From the NCBI RefSeq assembly GCF_006385255.1, contig NZ_VFJE01000055.1:1-64000 (forward strand): DNA of 64,000 nucleotides. Reading direction: 5' to 3'. The stretch comes from Flavobacterium microcysteis (lineage in GTDB: Bacteria > Bacteroidota > Bacteroidia > Flavobacteriales > Flavobacteriaceae). Within the stretch, counting starts at the first letter, position 1, and every line of letters begins with the position of its first letter. The notes below the pieces were generated by a model. It ran no database searches. It was not told the origin of the DNA and worked only from the letters and a program-made list of their open reading frames with translations. Position numbers and translations under genes: made by a program. Shown here piece after piece: positions 27,398-35,280 of the stretch.

Positions 27398-27450
27398 GGC
27401 TTAGAACCTCAAAACCTTAGTACCTTAGCACCTCAGAGCCTTAGCGCCTT
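27398..27450. repeat. Degenerate octamer array at the rhodanese gene end
   Basis: CTTAG or CTCAG recurs at roughly 8-bp spacing with variable triplets (AAC, TAC, CAC, AGC, CGC). The array overlaps the last ten bases of the rhodanese coding region: the LRR-stop end of that protein is read from it. Confidence 0.85.
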
Positions 27451-27803
27451 AAAAAAACACTTTCCTGCAAATCGTTCCACGCTCCACCGTTGTATACTTT
27501 TTTAAATCCTTTTTCTTTCAGGATATTTTCGGCTTTGACACTGCGAAGACCATGAGAGCATACAGTTATATAAGTTTTTGAAGTGTCAAGCTCGACATAT
27601 CGGTTACGGATTTCTCCTAATGATATGTTGAGCGAACCTTGAATATGGCCCATATTGAATTCATTTTGGGTACGTACATCTAGGATAATGGCTCCTTCGG
27701 ATATAAGCTTGTCCAAACCTTTATCCAATGTGTAAATCCTGTAGATACGGTATCCAATGTAGATCAGTACTAATACTCCAATGATAATGATAACTCGTTT
27801 CAT
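27441..27803 (-). CDS. Membrane-anchored rhodanese-like protein
   Basis: A 120-residue protein with one N-terminal membrane helix (4-20) and a single rhodanese domain: IILDVRTQNEFNMGHIQGSL and the active-site loop TVCSHGLRS with the catalytic cysteine. Such proteins carry sulfane sulfur. The anchor places the domain at the membrane, side uncertain. It overlaps the upstream DUF3817 gene by 4 bp and is the last gene of the TetR-controlled operon. Its final residues and TAA stop are encoded by the octamer array, so the natural C-terminus may have been altered by repeat insertion. Confidence 0.92.
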   Translation of the reverse strand: MKRVIIIIGVLVLIYIGYRIYRIYTLDKGLDKLISEGAIILDVRTQNEFNMGHIQGSLNISLGEIRNRYVELDTSKTYITVCSHGLRSVKAENILKEKGFKKVYNGGAWNDLQESVFLRR

Positions 27804-28102
27804 ATTTTGCTTAGTATTTTACGATCTATATAAAACGTGCCGAATGGTATAATACAGGCCAGCATGACTTTGTAGGTTGTTTTTCTGAATTTCCATTGCT
27901 GCTCGACTCCAACACTCATGGTATTGATAATAAAAAGCAGAAATAAAGCACCGTGGATTGGGCCCATTATTTTTGAAAGTGATGGATTTTCGGCTGCATA
28001 TTTTAAAGGCACAGCTATAAATAGAAGAACGAGTAGGGAGAGGCCTTCAATATATCCGAGTAGTCGGAGGCGTCCGATTGGAGTTTTTAGTAAAGTTTGC
28101 AT
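27800..28102 (-). CDS. DUF3817 membrane protein
   Basis: A 100-residue protein with three membrane segments, matching DUF3817: RLRLLGYIEGLSLLVLLF, then PLKYAAENPS and GPIHGALFLLFIIN, ending with a third helix. The frame is open 19 codons further upstream, but the family start is at MQTLLKTPIGRLR (28102). It begins 1 bp after the preceding gene and overlaps the rhodanese gene by 4 bp, so the three are translated together. Function unknown. Confidence 0.9.
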   Translation of the reverse strand: MQTLLKTPIGRLRLLGYIEGLSLLVLLFIAVPLKYAAENPSLSKIMGPIHGALFLLFIINTMSVGVEQQWKFRKTTYKVMLACIIPFGTFYIDRKILSKI

Positions 28103-28103
28103 A

Positions 28104-28562
28104 TTATCTGAAATAAGGTCTGTTTGCGAAAGGAGAAAAAGGCCAGGGTATGGCAACAAAAATTAGGAGTAGGGCCAAGCCATACCAAACGAGCATCGTC
28201 TTGAATTTTTCGTTATCCAAAGTTTTTCTTTTTGATAGGGCGGAACCAATGGTAACGATGACGATAGCAATTAACATCAGTGTGCTATGAATCAGTCCAA
28301 AAAAGAGCAAATCGAAATTTTCTTTGGCAGTGCTGAAATTTTTAAGAAAGTATTTGATAATCGGACTCTGGAAGTATAAGGTTATCCCAACCATAAGTTG
28401 CAGATGGGCTATTGTGGCTGTCCAATGCCGGATGGCATTGTCTGTTTTTGTAAATGTTGTTTTTTGTGAATATCCTCGATATGCTTTGTAAAGGGAAATA
28501 ACCAGGCTGATTAAGACAAACCAACGCAAGGTAGAATGCAGAAAAGTGAGGGTTTGATACAT
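28104..28562 (-). CDS. Four-helix membrane protein, cytochrome b-like
   Basis: A 152-residue membrane protein with four helices (about residues 12-28, 48-65, 86-108, 124-143) and several helix-proximal histidines (HSTLRW, RHWTATIAHLQ, LIHSTLML). The pattern suggests a small b-type cytochrome, but haem binding is not shown. It is the first gene of the operon with DUF3817 and rhodanese genes, directly after the TetR operator. The associated rhodanese suggests a redox or sulfur role; this is inference. Confidence 0.8.
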   Translation of the reverse strand: MYQTLTFLHSTLRWFVLISLVISLYKAYRGYSQKTTFTKTDNAIRHWTATIAHLQLMVGITLYFQSPIIKYFLKNFSTAKENFDLLFFGLIHSTLMLIAIVIVTIGSALSKRKTLDNEKFKTMLVWYGLALLLIFVAIPWPFSPFANRPYFR

Positions 28563-28591
28563 AGTATAAAAGACTATTTGTTTGGCGAAAA

Positions 28592-28599
28592 CAAAAGTA
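28592..28599 (-). promoter_or_regulatory. Promoter -7 element of the membrane/rhodanese operon
   Basis: Minus-strand TACTTTTG, exact TAnnTTTG, 30 bases before the first start codon. The -33 region falls inside the palindrome at 28603-28630. Confidence 0.65.
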
Positions 28600-28602
28600 A
28601 AT

Positions 28603-28630
28603 AAAAAACATACTAATTAGTATGTTTTTT
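28603..28630. promoter_or_regulatory. 28-bp perfect palindrome, probable TetR operator
   Basis: AAAAAACATACTAA is followed directly by its exact reverse complement, giving a 28-bp palindrome with the core ACATACTAATTAGTATGT, typical of TetR-family operators. It occupies the region just upstream of the -7 element at 28592-28599, where bound repressor would block the promoter. It lies 12 bp after the TetR stop codon. It may also act as a weak terminator for the TetR gene. Confidence 0.85.
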
Positions 28631-28642
28631 GGATAAAAAAAT

Positions 28643-29233
28643 TTATCTCAAGCTTTCAAGATAGTCTTTGAGTTGTTTTAGATAGACAAGATAGACGGAT
28701 TTGCTATTGTTAAGTTTGCCGATATTTCGGATGCCCCAATAGCCGGACATGATAAAAATAGCGACCTGGTCTGCTTTTACATCGGAACGGATGTTTCTGG
28801 TCTTTTTACCGTTTTCAATACAGTTAATGATAGCCTCTTTCCATTCTGATGACAGGTCGTTTAGCGCTTTAGTAAACTCAGCATTCCAAGGAGCCATTTC
28901 CTGGGTAAGATTGGAAGCAGGACAACCATACTCTACTTTAAGGATTTCATTGTCCATCAGTATTTCATACATCATATCATATATGGTCTGAATCGAATCT
29001 CCGCCAGATGTCAGTGGTTTTAGGAATGTATTTTCAAACGAAGGCTTTAATAATTCGTTGATAATGGCAATACCCATTTCGTCTTTGTTTTTGAAATGAT
29101 AGTAGAACGCTCCTTTTGTAACAGCAGTTGTAGCCAGAATTTCATCAATACTGGTGGTCAGATAGCCTTTTTCGTAAATCAGCTCAAAGGCTTTTTGGAG
29201 GATATTCAGCCGTGTGATTGCCGCTTTTTTCAT
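28643..29233 (-). CDS. TetR/AcrR-family repressor
   Basis: A 196-residue regulator with an N-terminal HTH (RLNILQKAFELIYEKGY, TTSIDEILATTAVTKGAFY and YHFKNKDEM) and a C-terminal ligand domain with EYGCPASNLTQE. Cysteine at that position is shared by a TetR subgroup that controls detoxification genes. It lies upstream of, and on the same strand as, the membrane/DUF3817/rhodanese operon, with the palindrome at 28603-28630 between them. The likely regulon is therefore that operon. Confidence 0.94.
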   Translation of the reverse strand: MKKAAITRLNILQKAFELIYEKGYLTTSIDEILATTAVTKGAFYYHFKNKDEMGIAIINELLKPSFENTFLKPLTSGGDSIQTIYDMMYEILMDNEILKVEYGCPASNLTQEMAPWNAEFTKALNDLSSEWKEAIINCIENGKKTRNIRSDVKADQVAIFIMSGYWGIRNIGKLNNSKSVYLVYLKQLKDYLESLR

Positions 29234-29309
29234 GTTTGGAGTTGTATTCTTTTAAACAAAGTAAGAGATAATTTGGAGTTTGAGCAAACTGGTATTAATA
29301 ATTAAGTTT

Positions 29310-30017
29310 TTAATATTCTTCTTCTAATTCTTTTAAAGGAAAATAGTTTTTGAATCTTATATAACTTCCGTTATCATATTTGTCATTTCTAATTGTAGTT
29401 TCCTTACCGTTTTTATCAATCGTATTTATTGTAATCCTTTCATTAAATAATTCTACGTTGGCAAATTCTCTTAAACTGTCTTTATCTATTTTTGCAAATA
29501 CGGTTTGAGTTCCTCCATAGACTCTAAAAGCATCAATGCAATCTAAATCTTTATTATATCTCAAATTAGGAAATTCTTCGGAATTTTTAATAAATACCAG
29601 CTTTCCCTTTTCTTTATCGAATAAGAAAAGTTTTCTAACGCTATTTGCACCTCTTGCTGCTATTGAAGATACAAACGTAAAATCGTTTAATTTATCATTG
29701 TTAAAGTCTTCTAGTTGTACATCACAGCCTAAAACACCATCTTTTAAAAAATGAAAGTTTTGTTTCAAAAGCCATTTCGAATTATTTTTCTCGAAGAAAT
29801 TAATTTCAACATATACACTATCTGGGTTTCTATACTTTTTAAGCTCAATCTTGTATTTTTTTGGAATACCCACATTCAAACTGTCAATATATTTTTCATC
29901 AACTAGAGAAACGTCTTTTTGAGTTTTTTTTATTATGTCCGAAGGGATGTCTTCAGATTTCTTCTTTTCTGAACAACCTACAGAAAAGATTAGAAAGAAC
30001 ATGAGTAAGTATTTCAT
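29310..30017 (-). CDS. Lipoprotein, XAC2610-like
   Basis: A 235-residue lipoprotein with lipobox FSVGCSEK (Cys15). The middle has VQLEDFNNDKLNDFTF, resembling the calcium-loop-like DxNxDGxxD segment of XAC2610/FG-GAP-type proteins, followed by a beta-rich C-terminal domain. The mature protein probably faces the periplasm or surface. A -7 element TAATTTTG is 23 bases upstream of the start. Function unknown. Confidence 0.75.
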   Translation of the reverse strand: MKYLLMFFLIFSVGCSEKKKSEDIPSDIIKKTQKDVSLVDEKYIDSLNVGIPKKYKIELKKYRNPDSVYVEINFFEKNNSKWLLKQNFHFLKDGVLGCDVQLEDFNNDKLNDFTFVSSIAARGANSVRKLFLFDKEKGKLVFIKNSEEFPNLRYNKDLDCIDAFRVYGGTQTVFAKIDKDSLREFANVELFNERITINTIDKNGKETTIRNDKYDNGSYIRFKNYFPLKELEEEY

Positions 30018-30039
30018 TTTTACTTATGAGTTAAGTTTC

Positions 30040-30047
30040 CAAAATTA
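30040..30047 (-). promoter_or_regulatory. Promoter -7 element of the lipoprotein gene
   Basis: Minus-strand TAATTTTG, exact TAnnTTTG, 22 bases before ATG 30017. Confidence 0.5.
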
Positions 30048-30098
30048 GAGGTTAAATATAATATGTGTAAAAGATTGTTCTGATTATAACTTATAATT

Positions 30099-30671
30099 TT
30101 ATATTATTATTCCTCCCTGATAATAAAATGTCATTTTAGCATTTTCAATAAATTCTTCAATTGAAGTTCCTCTGGTTGCTTTTTTATTATGGAATTCAAT
30201 ATAATATTCAGTTGGGTTAACTGTGCCAATTCGTGACAGCCAAAATTTAAAGCGCTTTGTTTGAGGATTGGGATTTAACTTTTCTAGTTCTTCAAAACAA
30301 CAAATCGATAGGCTGTCATTTCTAACCTGATTATAAATAATCTTTTGGGTTTGAGTTAATGTATCAAGTTGGGAATTGCTTTTCTTTATTGTTTCTTTCC
30401 CGAAAACTACATCGGGATTAAATATTCCTTTTTTGAATAGTATTTCATAGCTTTTATTTTCAATCGAGACCGTCATGTTTTTTTCTCCAAATTGATAACT
30501 GTTCTCTCCAACCAGTTGAATGTTTTGCTGAAACCTTGGATAATTGCCCTTTTTGTATTTACTTGAGTTAAAGACTTCTTTTGCAAATCTATATTTTTCT
30601 TCATTTAAGTTTTGCCCAAAGATGTTGGTTAGATTTATTGTAAATAGGAGTATAACTAGGAGGTTTTTCAT
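30099..30671 (-). CDS. Secreted protein of unknown function
   Basis: A 190-residue protein with a signal peptide (KNLLVILLFTINLTNIFGQ). The mature part is basic and mixed alpha/beta, with a CCFEEL cysteine pair near residue 122 and a C-terminal YYIEFHNKKATRGTSIEEFI segment. I do not recognise a family. It is monocistronic or the downstream member of a loose series of minus-strand accessory genes. Confidence 0.75.
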   Translation of the reverse strand: MKNLLVILLFTINLTNIFGQNLNEEKYRFAKEVFNSSKYKKGNYPRFQQNIQLVGENSYQFGEKNMTVSIENKSYEILFKKGIFNPDVVFGKETIKKSNSQLDTLTQTQKIIYNQVRNDSLSICCFEELEKLNPNPQTKRFKFWLSRIGTVNPTEYYIEFHNKKATRGTSIEEFIENAKMTFYYQGGIII

Positions 30672-30741
30672 AAAGTTATAAAGGAATCGTAATGAAACCC
30701 ATTTCCTTATTAATGAGTTTTAAAATCAGAATATTAGCTAT

Positions 30742-31878
30742 TTAATACGTAGGCTGTTGTTGCGTTACACAATGTACCATTCCACCGTTCTCATAAAGAT
30801 TCCTTACATCAATTCCTACAACGGTTCTGGTTGGATAAAGGGATTGGATAATACTATTGGCAACAGCGTCGTTCGGGTCGTTGTAATTGGGAACTAATAC
30901 TTTATTGTTAGCAATGTAGTAATTAATGTAGGAGCCTTTGTAGCCTAAGCTGGTTCCGTCTGTTTTTTTGACATTGTTTTGGGTTAAGGGCACTTTTACA
31001 AATGTATAAGCAGTTCCGTTTTTGTTTTTTGCAGCATAAAGCTTGGTAATATCGCTTTGCTTTACATCATAATCCAATAGGTCATTTTGCTGCATGGTCA
31101 CTATAGTGGATGCATTTCCAAATCGGGCAAATCCGTCAATGTGCTGGTCGGTAAGATCAAGTCCGGCCTGACCGTCAAGCCAGATAAAATTTGTCGCACC
31201 TATATATTTTCTGAAAATGTTCTCTGCTTGTGCTTGTGTCATATTTCGGTTTCGGTTAGGATTGAGTATTGAACTTTTACAAGCCATCAGAGTACCGTTC
31301 CCATCGATTTCGATGCTGCCGCCTTCATTTATCATAAGCGAATTTATATCGACATAAGGCTTGCCTTGGTCTGAGGCAATTTTAGAAGGTATCACATTGC
31401 AGTTTGCAAATTGGATAGGCAATCCGGATGTTTCGTCTGTTTTTTGTCCCCAACCATTAAAACCCCAATCTTGTACAACCAAGTTGCCACTTTTGTCACG
31501 GGCATAAATTGGCCCATTGTCTCTAACCCAGACATCATCTGTTTTGTAAATCCTAAAATCTACGTTGGTTAGCGGAACTCCTGCATTGTTCAATAAATTG
31601 ATAATCCTGTTTTTTTCTGTTTCGTTGTAAGCAATGATGTGTACTTTTTCACTTGTTACCAATGCCTGAGTCATCGCTACCCAGGTTGGGTCTATGCTGT
31701 TTCTATACCCAACTCCATATTGATAATGATGTGGCCATTGAAGCCAAGTGCCTTCATGCAGCTCACTTTCTTCGGGCATAGTATAGAGTGCCTCAACTTC
31801 TTGAGGATTTTGTTCGTCGTTGCTATTGCACGAATTAAAAGCGGCTATTATCATAAGTAAAATCAACATTTTATACAT
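30742..31878 (-). CDS. Agmatine deiminase / PAD_porph-family lipoprotein
   Basis: A 378-residue guanidine-group hydrolase of the Porphyromonas-type peptidyl-arginine deiminase/agmatine deiminase family. Catalytic features: WLQWPHHY, DVWVRDNGPI (Asp), NEGGSIEID, DLTDQHIDGFARF (Asp-His) and the nucleophile Cys in NGGMVHCVTQQQP near the C-terminus. Unlike cytoplasmic agmatine deiminases it starts with a lipoprotein signal (AAFNSCNS), so it would act in the periplasm or at the cell surface on agmatine or peptidyl arginine. No putrescine operon partner is nearby. Confidence 0.92.
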   Translation of the reverse strand: MYKMLILLMIIAAFNSCNSNDEQNPQEVEALYTMPEESELHEGTWLQWPHHYQYGVGYRNSIDPTWVAMTQALVTSEKVHIIAYNETEKNRIINLLNNAGVPLTNVDFRIYKTDDVWVRDNGPIYARDKSGNLVVQDWGFNGWGQKTDETSGLPIQFANCNVIPSKIASDQGKPYVDINSLMINEGGSIEIDGNGTLMACKSSILNPNRNRNMTQAQAENIFRKYIGATNFIWLDGQAGLDLTDQHIDGFARFGNASTIVTMQQNDLLDYDVKQSDITKLYAAKNKNGTAYTFVKVPLTQNNVKKTDGTSLGYKGSYINYYIANNKVLVPNYNDPNDAVANSIIQSLYPTRTVVGIDVRNLYENGGMVHCVTQQQPTY

Positions 31879-31919
31879 AAATTTATAGTTGATAGTGGAT
31901 AGGCTATAGTTGATAATTT

Positions 31920-32537
31920 TTACTGGAACTCAGTTTCTGTAACTCCATATTTTATTCCATTTTGGTTAAACAGGTCTTTGATCATGCTTAGCTTTTGTGT
32001 GCAGTCATCTCCTAATGTTATTTTGCTGTCATTTGTTCTGTAATTTCTACATTCAAAACATAGTTCTATAAACGCAATCAGATGGTTTGTATTGTCATAA
32101 AACAATATGGCATTTCTGGGCATATAACATTTTACTGCTGAAAGAAAATCGGGATTGGCTTTGTAACCATAATTATAGATAATATCCGTAAGTTTTTCAA
32201 TCTGGTCGAAGTTTAAGGATTTTATTTCATCAAATTGGCTTTCGATTGCTGCCGCTTTTTTGCCTACTGATGCATTCAGGTATTTTTGTATTTCTTCGCC
32301 AACTCCGGCTTCTCCTTTGTTTTGGTAGGCAATCAGCTTTATTTGTGAAGTCTGATTGTAAGGATAATTGGCCAATCGTTGTTGCAGATTGATTTTAGTT
32401 TTTCTAACACAGTCTAATTTCTCACTACCGTCTGTGTGTTTCTTTTTTTTCGTTTGGGAATACGACAAAGTTGTGGTTAAACTTATTGACATTATCAATA
32501 AGATTATGTAGAATGGTTTTGTTTTACTATTGTACAT
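31920..32537 (-). CDS. Secreted cysteine-containing protein of unknown function
   Basis: A 205-residue protein with a signal peptide or N-terminal anchor (IILLIMSISLTTTLSYSQ). The mature region has several cysteines (DCVRKTK, VKCYMPRN, ELCFECRNYR, DDCTQ), so disulfides are likely. It contains a hydrophobic NAILFYDNTNHLIAFIE strand pair. No family is recognised. It lies 17 bp downstream of the gene at 32555-33049 on the same strand, possibly one unit. Confidence 0.75.
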   Translation of the reverse strand: MYNSKTKPFYIILLIMSISLTTTLSYSQTKKKKHTDGSEKLDCVRKTKINLQQRLANYPYNQTSQIKLIAYQNKGEAGVGEEIQKYLNASVGKKAAAIESQFDEIKSLNFDQIEKLTDIIYNYGYKANPDFLSAVKCYMPRNAILFYDNTNHLIAFIELCFECRNYRTNDSKITLGDDCTQKLSMIKDLFNQNGIKYGVTETEFQ

Positions 32538-32554
32538 TACAATGGATTATAAAT

Positions 32555-33049
32555 TTAAAACAGTTCATTGCGCTCAAGAAGCCATGCAGTAGTGTCTTTC
32601 ATTCCTTTGATTCTTTCTTCAGAGAATGGTATTGTTTCTTTGTCAAAGCAAGAAATTAGTGCATAGATTGTAGCATTTTCAAATGGCCTTTTCATTGTAG
32701 AGGTTATATCAAAGGCAATATCATTAATTTCAAAAGTTAAATACACTGATTCGCCTCTGAGTGCTGACATATATTTTATAAAGGCTGATAACCCATCTTG
32801 AATCTCCAACTTATAATTTATAGTTTCTATAGCAATAGGGTAGTCAGGAATATTCCAGATTATTTCATTTTTGCTATACTCGCTTTGCTTGTCAAAATAC
32901 ATCTTTAGCTCCAAATAACCAGCACTGTGATGTTTACTGTAGAGTGCTTTGCCAACCAATGGTTCTAAATCCCATTCTAGTATTTTTGCATTTACTTTGT
33001 GAAGTAAGCTATAGGTAAAAGAGTTTATTTGTAAAGATGTTACTTTCAT
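32555..33049 (-). CDS. Cytoplasmic protein of unknown function
   Basis: A 164-residue soluble protein with no signal peptide or clear motif. It contains DLEPLVGKALYSKHHSAGYL and WNIPDYPIAIETINYKLEIQ, suggesting a mainly beta fold, and ends with a helix (ERIKGMKDTTAWLLERNELF). Probably co-transcribed with the secreted protein downstream. The region upstream contains a large imperfect inverted repeat (33116-33172). Confidence 0.7.
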   Translation of the reverse strand: MKVTSLQINSFTYSLLHKVNAKILEWDLEPLVGKALYSKHHSAGYLELKMYFDKQSEYSKNEIIWNIPDYPIAIETINYKLEIQDGLSAFIKYMSALRGESVYLTFEINDIAFDITSTMKRPFENATIYALISCFDKETIPFSEERIKGMKDTTAWLLERNELF

Positions 33050-33115
33050 TTTAGCTGTTTTTTGGTGATAGAAAAGTCATATCAAAATATGTTCCAAAAC
33101 CGTCTGCAATTTTTG

Positions 33116-33172
33116 CTTTGCGACTCTGCGCCTTTGCGAGCAATTTTCACGCAAAGATGCTAAGCCGCAAAG
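33116..33172. repeat. REP-like imperfect inverted repeat (CTTTGCG type)
   Basis: Two 23-base arms, 33116-33138 and 33150-33172, can pair at 18 of 23 positions around an 11-base loop. Each arm begins and ends with CTTTGCG or its complement CGCAAAG. Similar CTTTGCG-CTTTGCG intergenic elements are common in many bacterial genomes. It may work as a terminator for the upstream minus gene or as a non-autonomous repeat. Confidence 0.75.
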
Positions 33173-33217
33173 TTGGTATTAAAAGTAAACATTTTTCGCA
33201 TGTCCTTTCAACTAACC

Positions 33218-33736
33218 CTATAACTGTAACTTCATCATTATATCAGTCTGTTCTTCATCGCCTAATCTAAAAATATGTTTGTCAAATTCAACAAAGCCGT
33301 TCTTTTTATAGAAAGCAATGGCTCTGGGATTTTCCTCCCAAACACCTAACCAGACATAATCAGCTTTTGTTTCTGTTGCTACCTGTATGGCTTTATCATA
33401 GAGCAACTGGCCAACTTTCTTTCCATGAAATTCTTTAAGCACATAAATCCTTTCGATTTCAAGTGCCTTGTCGTCTTTTAATTCGGTTTGTGATTCTCCG
33501 AAATTAAGTTTTAGGTATCCGATTACAGTATCTTCTTCCAGTGCAAAATAGAATTCAGAGTTGGTGTTGCTGAGCTCTGAATGTAGTTTTTCTACCGAAA
33601 ATCCGTTGTCCAGATACTCTTTCATGTTTTCTTCAGTATTGCTTTCAGCGAATGTCTCGAAAAAAGTCTGCCGTCCAATTTTTTGCAATTGGTCGATATC
33701 GTTTAAGGTTACTTTTTTTAATAAAATATTTTCCAT
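33218..33736 (-). CDS. GNAT N-acetyltransferase
   Basis: A 172-residue acetyltransferase with an N-terminal DIDQLQKIGRQTFFETFAE, the acetyl-CoA motif ERIYVLKEFHGKKVGQLLY and a C-terminal WLGVWEENPRAIAFYKKNGF plus FRLGDEEQTDIMM segment. That combination is typical of the diamine/spermidine acetyltransferase-like and PhnO-like group. Substrate unknown. It starts 2 bp after the stop of the upstream metallopeptidase gene, so the two probably form one unit. Confidence 0.9.
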   Translation of the reverse strand: MENILLKKVTLNDIDQLQKIGRQTFFETFAESNTEENMKEYLDNGFSVEKLHSELSNTNSEFYFALEEDTVIGYLKLNFGESQTELKDDKALEIERIYVLKEFHGKKVGQLLYDKAIQVATETKADYVWLGVWEENPRAIAFYKKNGFVEFDKHIFRLGDEEQTDIMMKLQL

Positions 33737-33738
33737 GT

Positions 33739-35136
33739 TTATTGAATGAGTTTGTTTGGAAAGCGTTTATTCATCATTTCTTCGATCGTTGATTTATGAC
33801 GATTAATAATAAACAGTTTGGTGTTTTCCGGAAGGTTAAAGACTTCTATAAATTCTGCTTTTGGATTTAGTTTTTTGTTTTTGAGTACCTCAAAGTAATC
33901 TTTCAGCAGGTTGAGTTTTTGTTCATGGTCTTGCGAAATGACAAATACTTTCGTAATGGGCATAGCTAATGTTTTTTCAATTTCTGTAGCGCTAACCGGA
34001 GCTCCCATTCTGTTGTTCGAATACTTGCGAAAGTTTCTCCTGAAATAGGTCCAGTCGTTAGAAGTATCGGCTATAATAAAACGGTAGGTAAAAAGATGTT
34101 GAAGCTCGTTATTCCATTGTGGGAACTTAGTGTCGTAAGTGCTTACATAAGCTTTTACAAATGCTTCGTCCATTGGTTTTTTATCTTCGATATATTTTTT
34201 TAGCACCGGATAGATTGCCTTTGCCATTTCGGATACGTATTTATTGGCATACCATTCGCCTTCATCCGCTTTTTTATTGACCTGCTCAATCACATAGCCA
34301 TTGCCTAATGCGGTTGCCAATACTTCATTCATTAGCAATAGGGCATATTGGCTGTTAGGTGATTTTGTATCGTTAAACCATTTCTGGATATTTGTTTTCA
34401 TCTCGAGTGACTGGTTATCATAAACGATATGGTATATTTCGTGCATGGCAACGCTAAAAAACGATACATGGTCTTTAAGATCTAAGGAAGCTTCGCAGAC
34501 GGCAACATTGATAAAAGCTCTTGCTCCCAGATTGCCTTTGTCTAACGAAGGCAAAAGATTGAGTTCGAACGGAATGTTTTTGTCCCAGTTGGTATTATAG
34601 AAGGTAAGTCCTGTCTGGAAGAAGTTGGCAAATTGCTTGTTTTTTACATAGTTCTGCAGGTTGTTCTTCTGGACTTCAAGAGCTGCTTTGTTAGGTTCAA
34701 AAATAAGTTCACGGTATATAGGAAGGAAGTTTTCCAGGATTTCAGAAAATGAAGACAAATACTCGTTTGGTATAAGGCCTATGGATTTATTCCTGAAATC
34801 GGCAACCGTTTGGCTTATGGCCAGATTTCTTTCCATCATATCGCGTGACATCAGTCCAGCTTTTAGAGGTGACGGATATTGAGTAAAAGCATAGGTATAA
34901 TCGATTGGCAGCTGTTCAAAGTCTGAAATCTGTTTTTTGAATGCTTCAGTATTGTATTTTGATTTAAAAAAAATGGACTTTAATTCATTATCAGGATAGT
35001 TGTCTGATATTTTAGTGAGGAAATCATAGACGGCATAAGGCTCCGAATAGTTTAACTTAAATTCTACGGGCTGTTGAGCGAAAAGGGGGAGTACGCTTGT
35101 TGCAAAAACAAAAAGCAAGGTGAGCATTTTTTTCAT
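33739..35136 (-). CDS. Secreted gluzincin-like metallopeptidase
   Basis: A 465-residue protein with a signal peptide (KKMLTLLFVFATSVLPLFAQ). A zinc-site motif AMHEIYHIVY (HExxH) is followed about 45 residues later by LLMNEVLATALGNG, a suitable third ligand (Glu) for a gluzincin. The N-terminal half is helical and the C-terminal domain resembles an alpha/beta substrate-binding region (KVFVISQDHEQKLNL). I cannot assign a MEROPS family. It would act in the periplasm or outside. The 5' region has a 6-bp hairpin (GCGCTA/TAGCGC at 35163-35180). Confidence 0.8.
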   Translation of the reverse strand: MKKMLTLLFVFATSVLPLFAQQPVEFKLNYSEPYAVYDFLTKISDNYPDNELKSIFFKSKYNTEAFKKQISDFEQLPIDYTYAFTQYPSPLKAGLMSRDMMERNLAISQTVADFRNKSIGLIPNEYLSSFSEILENFLPIYRELIFEPNKAALEVQKNNLQNYVKNKQFANFFQTGLTFYNTNWDKNIPFELNLLPSLDKGNLGARAFINVAVCEASLDLKDHVSFFSVAMHEIYHIVYDNQSLEMKTNIQKWFNDTKSPNSQYALLLMNEVLATALGNGYVIEQVNKKADEGEWYANKYVSEMAKAIYPVLKKYIEDKKPMDEAFVKAYVSTYDTKFPQWNNELQHLFTYRFIIADTSNDWTYFRRNFRKYSNNRMGAPVSATEIEKTLAMPITKVFVISQDHEQKLNLLKDYFEVLKNKKLNPKAEFIEVFNLPENTKLFIINRHKSTIEEMMNKRFPNKLIQ

Positions 35137-35280
35137 TCGATATGTTTTTTGATTGATGATGATGCGCTATTATCATAGCGCTTTTGCTAAGATAAAAGTT
35201 TTTTCAAATGAAAATAGTTGAGGTTGAAAAATTAAGAGAAGATTGGGTTTCTTTCTTGGAGTGGAGGTACCTAAAAGTTT

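Noticed and set aside
28603..28630. Simple terminator only
   Set aside because: The stem is AT-rich with no loop and weak GC content, and it sits at the promoter of the next operon, which fits an operator better, though both are possible.
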